In this document: piece by piece, positions 5,272 through 6,173 of the stretch
Layout: every line of letters starts with the position of its first letter
How positions within the stretch are numbered: the first letter of the stretch is position 1
DNA from: an uncultured Megasphaera sp.
GTDB lineage: Bacteria; Bacillota; Negativicutes; Veillonellales; Megasphaeraceae
Direction of reading: 5' to 3'
Length of the DNA: 6,173 nt
Assembly: GCF_958350005.1 (NCBI RefSeq)
Contig: NZ_CATWFF010000123.1
Span: 1-6,173 of the forward strand
Translations under genes and position numbers: made by a program
The notes under the pieces: model-generated
Told to the model about the DNA's origin: nothing
Database searches by the model: none
Seen by the model: the letters and a program-made list of their open reading frames with translations, nothing else

Positions 5272-5307
5272 AAACACTGTCTTACTTTACGTGAGGCAGT
5301 GTTTTTT
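5272..5307 (+). terminator. Rho-independent terminator of rpsF-ssb-rpsR
   Basis: AAACACTGTCTTAC (5272-5285) pairs with GTGAGGCAGTGTTT (5291-5304) over 14 positions, two of them G-T, around the loop TTTAC. T continues to 5307. It lies 11 nt after the rpsR stop. Confidence 0.93.
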
Positions 5308-5321
5308 GTTGCAAAATTTTA

Positions 5322-5350
5322 TTGTTTTCTGGAAAGCATAGGCGTATAAT
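5322..5350 (+). promoter_or_regulatory. Sigma-A promoter of the secreted protein gene
   Basis: TTGTTT (5322-5327), a 17-nt spacer and a perfect TATAAT (5345-5350). The start would be near 5357, about 26 nt before the ATG. It follows directly on the rpsR terminator, so the next gene is transcribed on its own. Confidence 0.7.
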
Positions 5351-5382
5351 TTGGGTACACCAAGAAAGAGGAGACGGTAGTA

Positions 5383-6150
5383 ATGAAAGGCATCGTAAAA
5401 AGTGCTGTTATGTGTGCACTATGTGTAGTATCTGTTTCAGCGGCTGCATTTGCAGAAAATGCGACCGTATCCATTCAAACCGTTCCGGCGGCAACGGCCA
5501 ATGCAGCGGCAGACGCGGCGTCGTCGTGGCTGGAACCGGCAGCTGGGGACTGGTATGATACGAAAGAAACCCTGGCCATGACCATTCAGGGCAATACGAT
5601 CAACGGCTGTCCTGTCACGGCGGCAGAAAACTGTACGTATGATTATCCCCGGACCGGGACCTTTACCGTAGCACAGGCCAATGGCAGCCAGACTATGACT
5701 CTCGATCTGCTGGGGCATAAATCGCATCAGTATCTGATCGTCAATAAGACCCAGGCCCTGCGCCGGTCTCAGTACGGTGATTACAATGAATCTATCGGCG
5801 GCATTTATCTGGGCATGACCAAAGAAAAGCTGACCGAAGCCTATGGCCAGCCGACGAGCATCACCGAAGACCAGGGCATGGAACGGTTCGTTTACAGCAG
5901 TCACCATATTGACGTATTTCTGGAAGGAAATATCGTCATGGCTGTTCGTCTCTATGCTGACAGTACGCTGAAGTTTGATAAATCCGGCCTGACGGCCCGG
6001 GACAGTGCTGACGCCTATGCGCAGGCCTACGGCCTTTCTGCCGTGCCGGCAGTTCCGCAGGAAGCAGGCGCTCTTTCTCCAGCCTATGACCTGCCTATGG
6101 GCGAAAAGCTCCACATGGGACAGGGATTTGTGGAACTTTCCGTATTATAA
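5383..6150 (+). CDS. Secreted protein: beta-rich N-terminal part plus BamE/SmpA-like motif
   Basis: The 255-residue product starts with a clear Sec signal peptide (1-24, likely cleavage after AFA), and GAGGAG lies 9 nt before the ATG. It has no lipobox cysteine at the cleavage site, so it should be soluble or loosely bound in the envelope. Residues ~49-125 look like a small beta-rich unit, with GDWYDT early and a lipocalin-like alternation of polar and hydrophobic residues. C76 and C84 could form a disulfide. Residues ~138-192 contain GGIYLGMTKEKLTEAYGQP (139-157), then a Tyr-rich strand and VMAVRLY. This resembles the GMTxxxVxxxLGxP pattern of BamE/SmpA-type small envelope domains. I do not recognise a named family or function. 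I associate proteins with this layout with Negativicutes, which have an outer membrane. Both domain assignments are by pattern only. Confidence 0.82.
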   Translation: MKGIVKSAVMCALCVVSVSAAAFAENATVSIQTVPAATANAAADAASSWLEPAAGDWYDTKETLAMTIQGNTINGCPVTAAENCTYDYPRTGTFTVAQANGSQTMTLDLLGHKSHQYLIVNKTQALRRSQYGDYNESIGGIYLGMTKEKLTEAYGQPTSITEDQGMERFVYSSHHIDVFLEGNIVMAVRLYADSTLKFDKSGLTARDSADAYAQAYGLSAVPAVPQEAGALSPAYDLPMGEKLHMGQGFVELSVL

Positions 6151-6173
6151 ATTATAAGTAGTACAATATAAGT

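Overview
The window looks like a chromosomal piece of an anaerobic Negativicutes bacterium (diderm Firmicutes), most likely Megasphaera or a close relative. The reasons are the Firmicutes-style rpsF-ssb-rpsR operon with strong GGAGG ribosome sites and consensus sigma-A promoters, the oxygen-sensitive iron-sulfur proteins, and a secreted protein whose style I associate with this group. The genus is inferred from memory of such proteins, not from a search. I see no mobile element, CRISPR array, tRNA or rRNA.

Layout. (1) 1-375, plus: the 3' end of an unrecognised gene with a Lys/Glu-rich coiled coil and a glycine-rich hydrophobic C-terminus. It is followed by one weak and two good rho-independent terminators (to 548). 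(2) 701-3133, plus: a tight three-gene operon whose genes overlap by 8 nt and 1 nt. It encodes a Tat-exported ModA-like substrate-binding protein, a NapH-like membrane polyferredoxin and a stand-alone NifB-like radical SAM protein, and it ends at a bidirectional terminator. (3) 3187-4056, minus: a DMT/EamA transporter, convergent with the operon. (4) 4135-5307, plus: an excellent promoter, a structured leader, then rpsF (GTG start), ssb, rpsR and a terminator. (5) 5322-6150, plus: its own promoter and a secreted two-part protein with a BamE/SmpA-like motif.

The part most worth attention is the three-gene operon. NifB makes the Fe-S-carbide core of the nitrogenase cofactor. Here a NifB core is translationally coupled to a membrane electron-transfer protein and to an exported binding protein of the molybdate-binding fold. 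No nitrogenase structural gene and no ABC permease or ATPase is visible. The binding protein carries cysteines where ModA has oxyanion-binding residues, and its Tat signal implies export in a folded state. Inference: the three genes may form a metallocluster or oxyanion system that is not ordinary nitrogen fixation or molybdate uptake. The rpsF-ssb-rpsR operon is housekeeping, but its leader holds two clean hairpins and a 15-bp direct repeat around the promoter that may regulate it.
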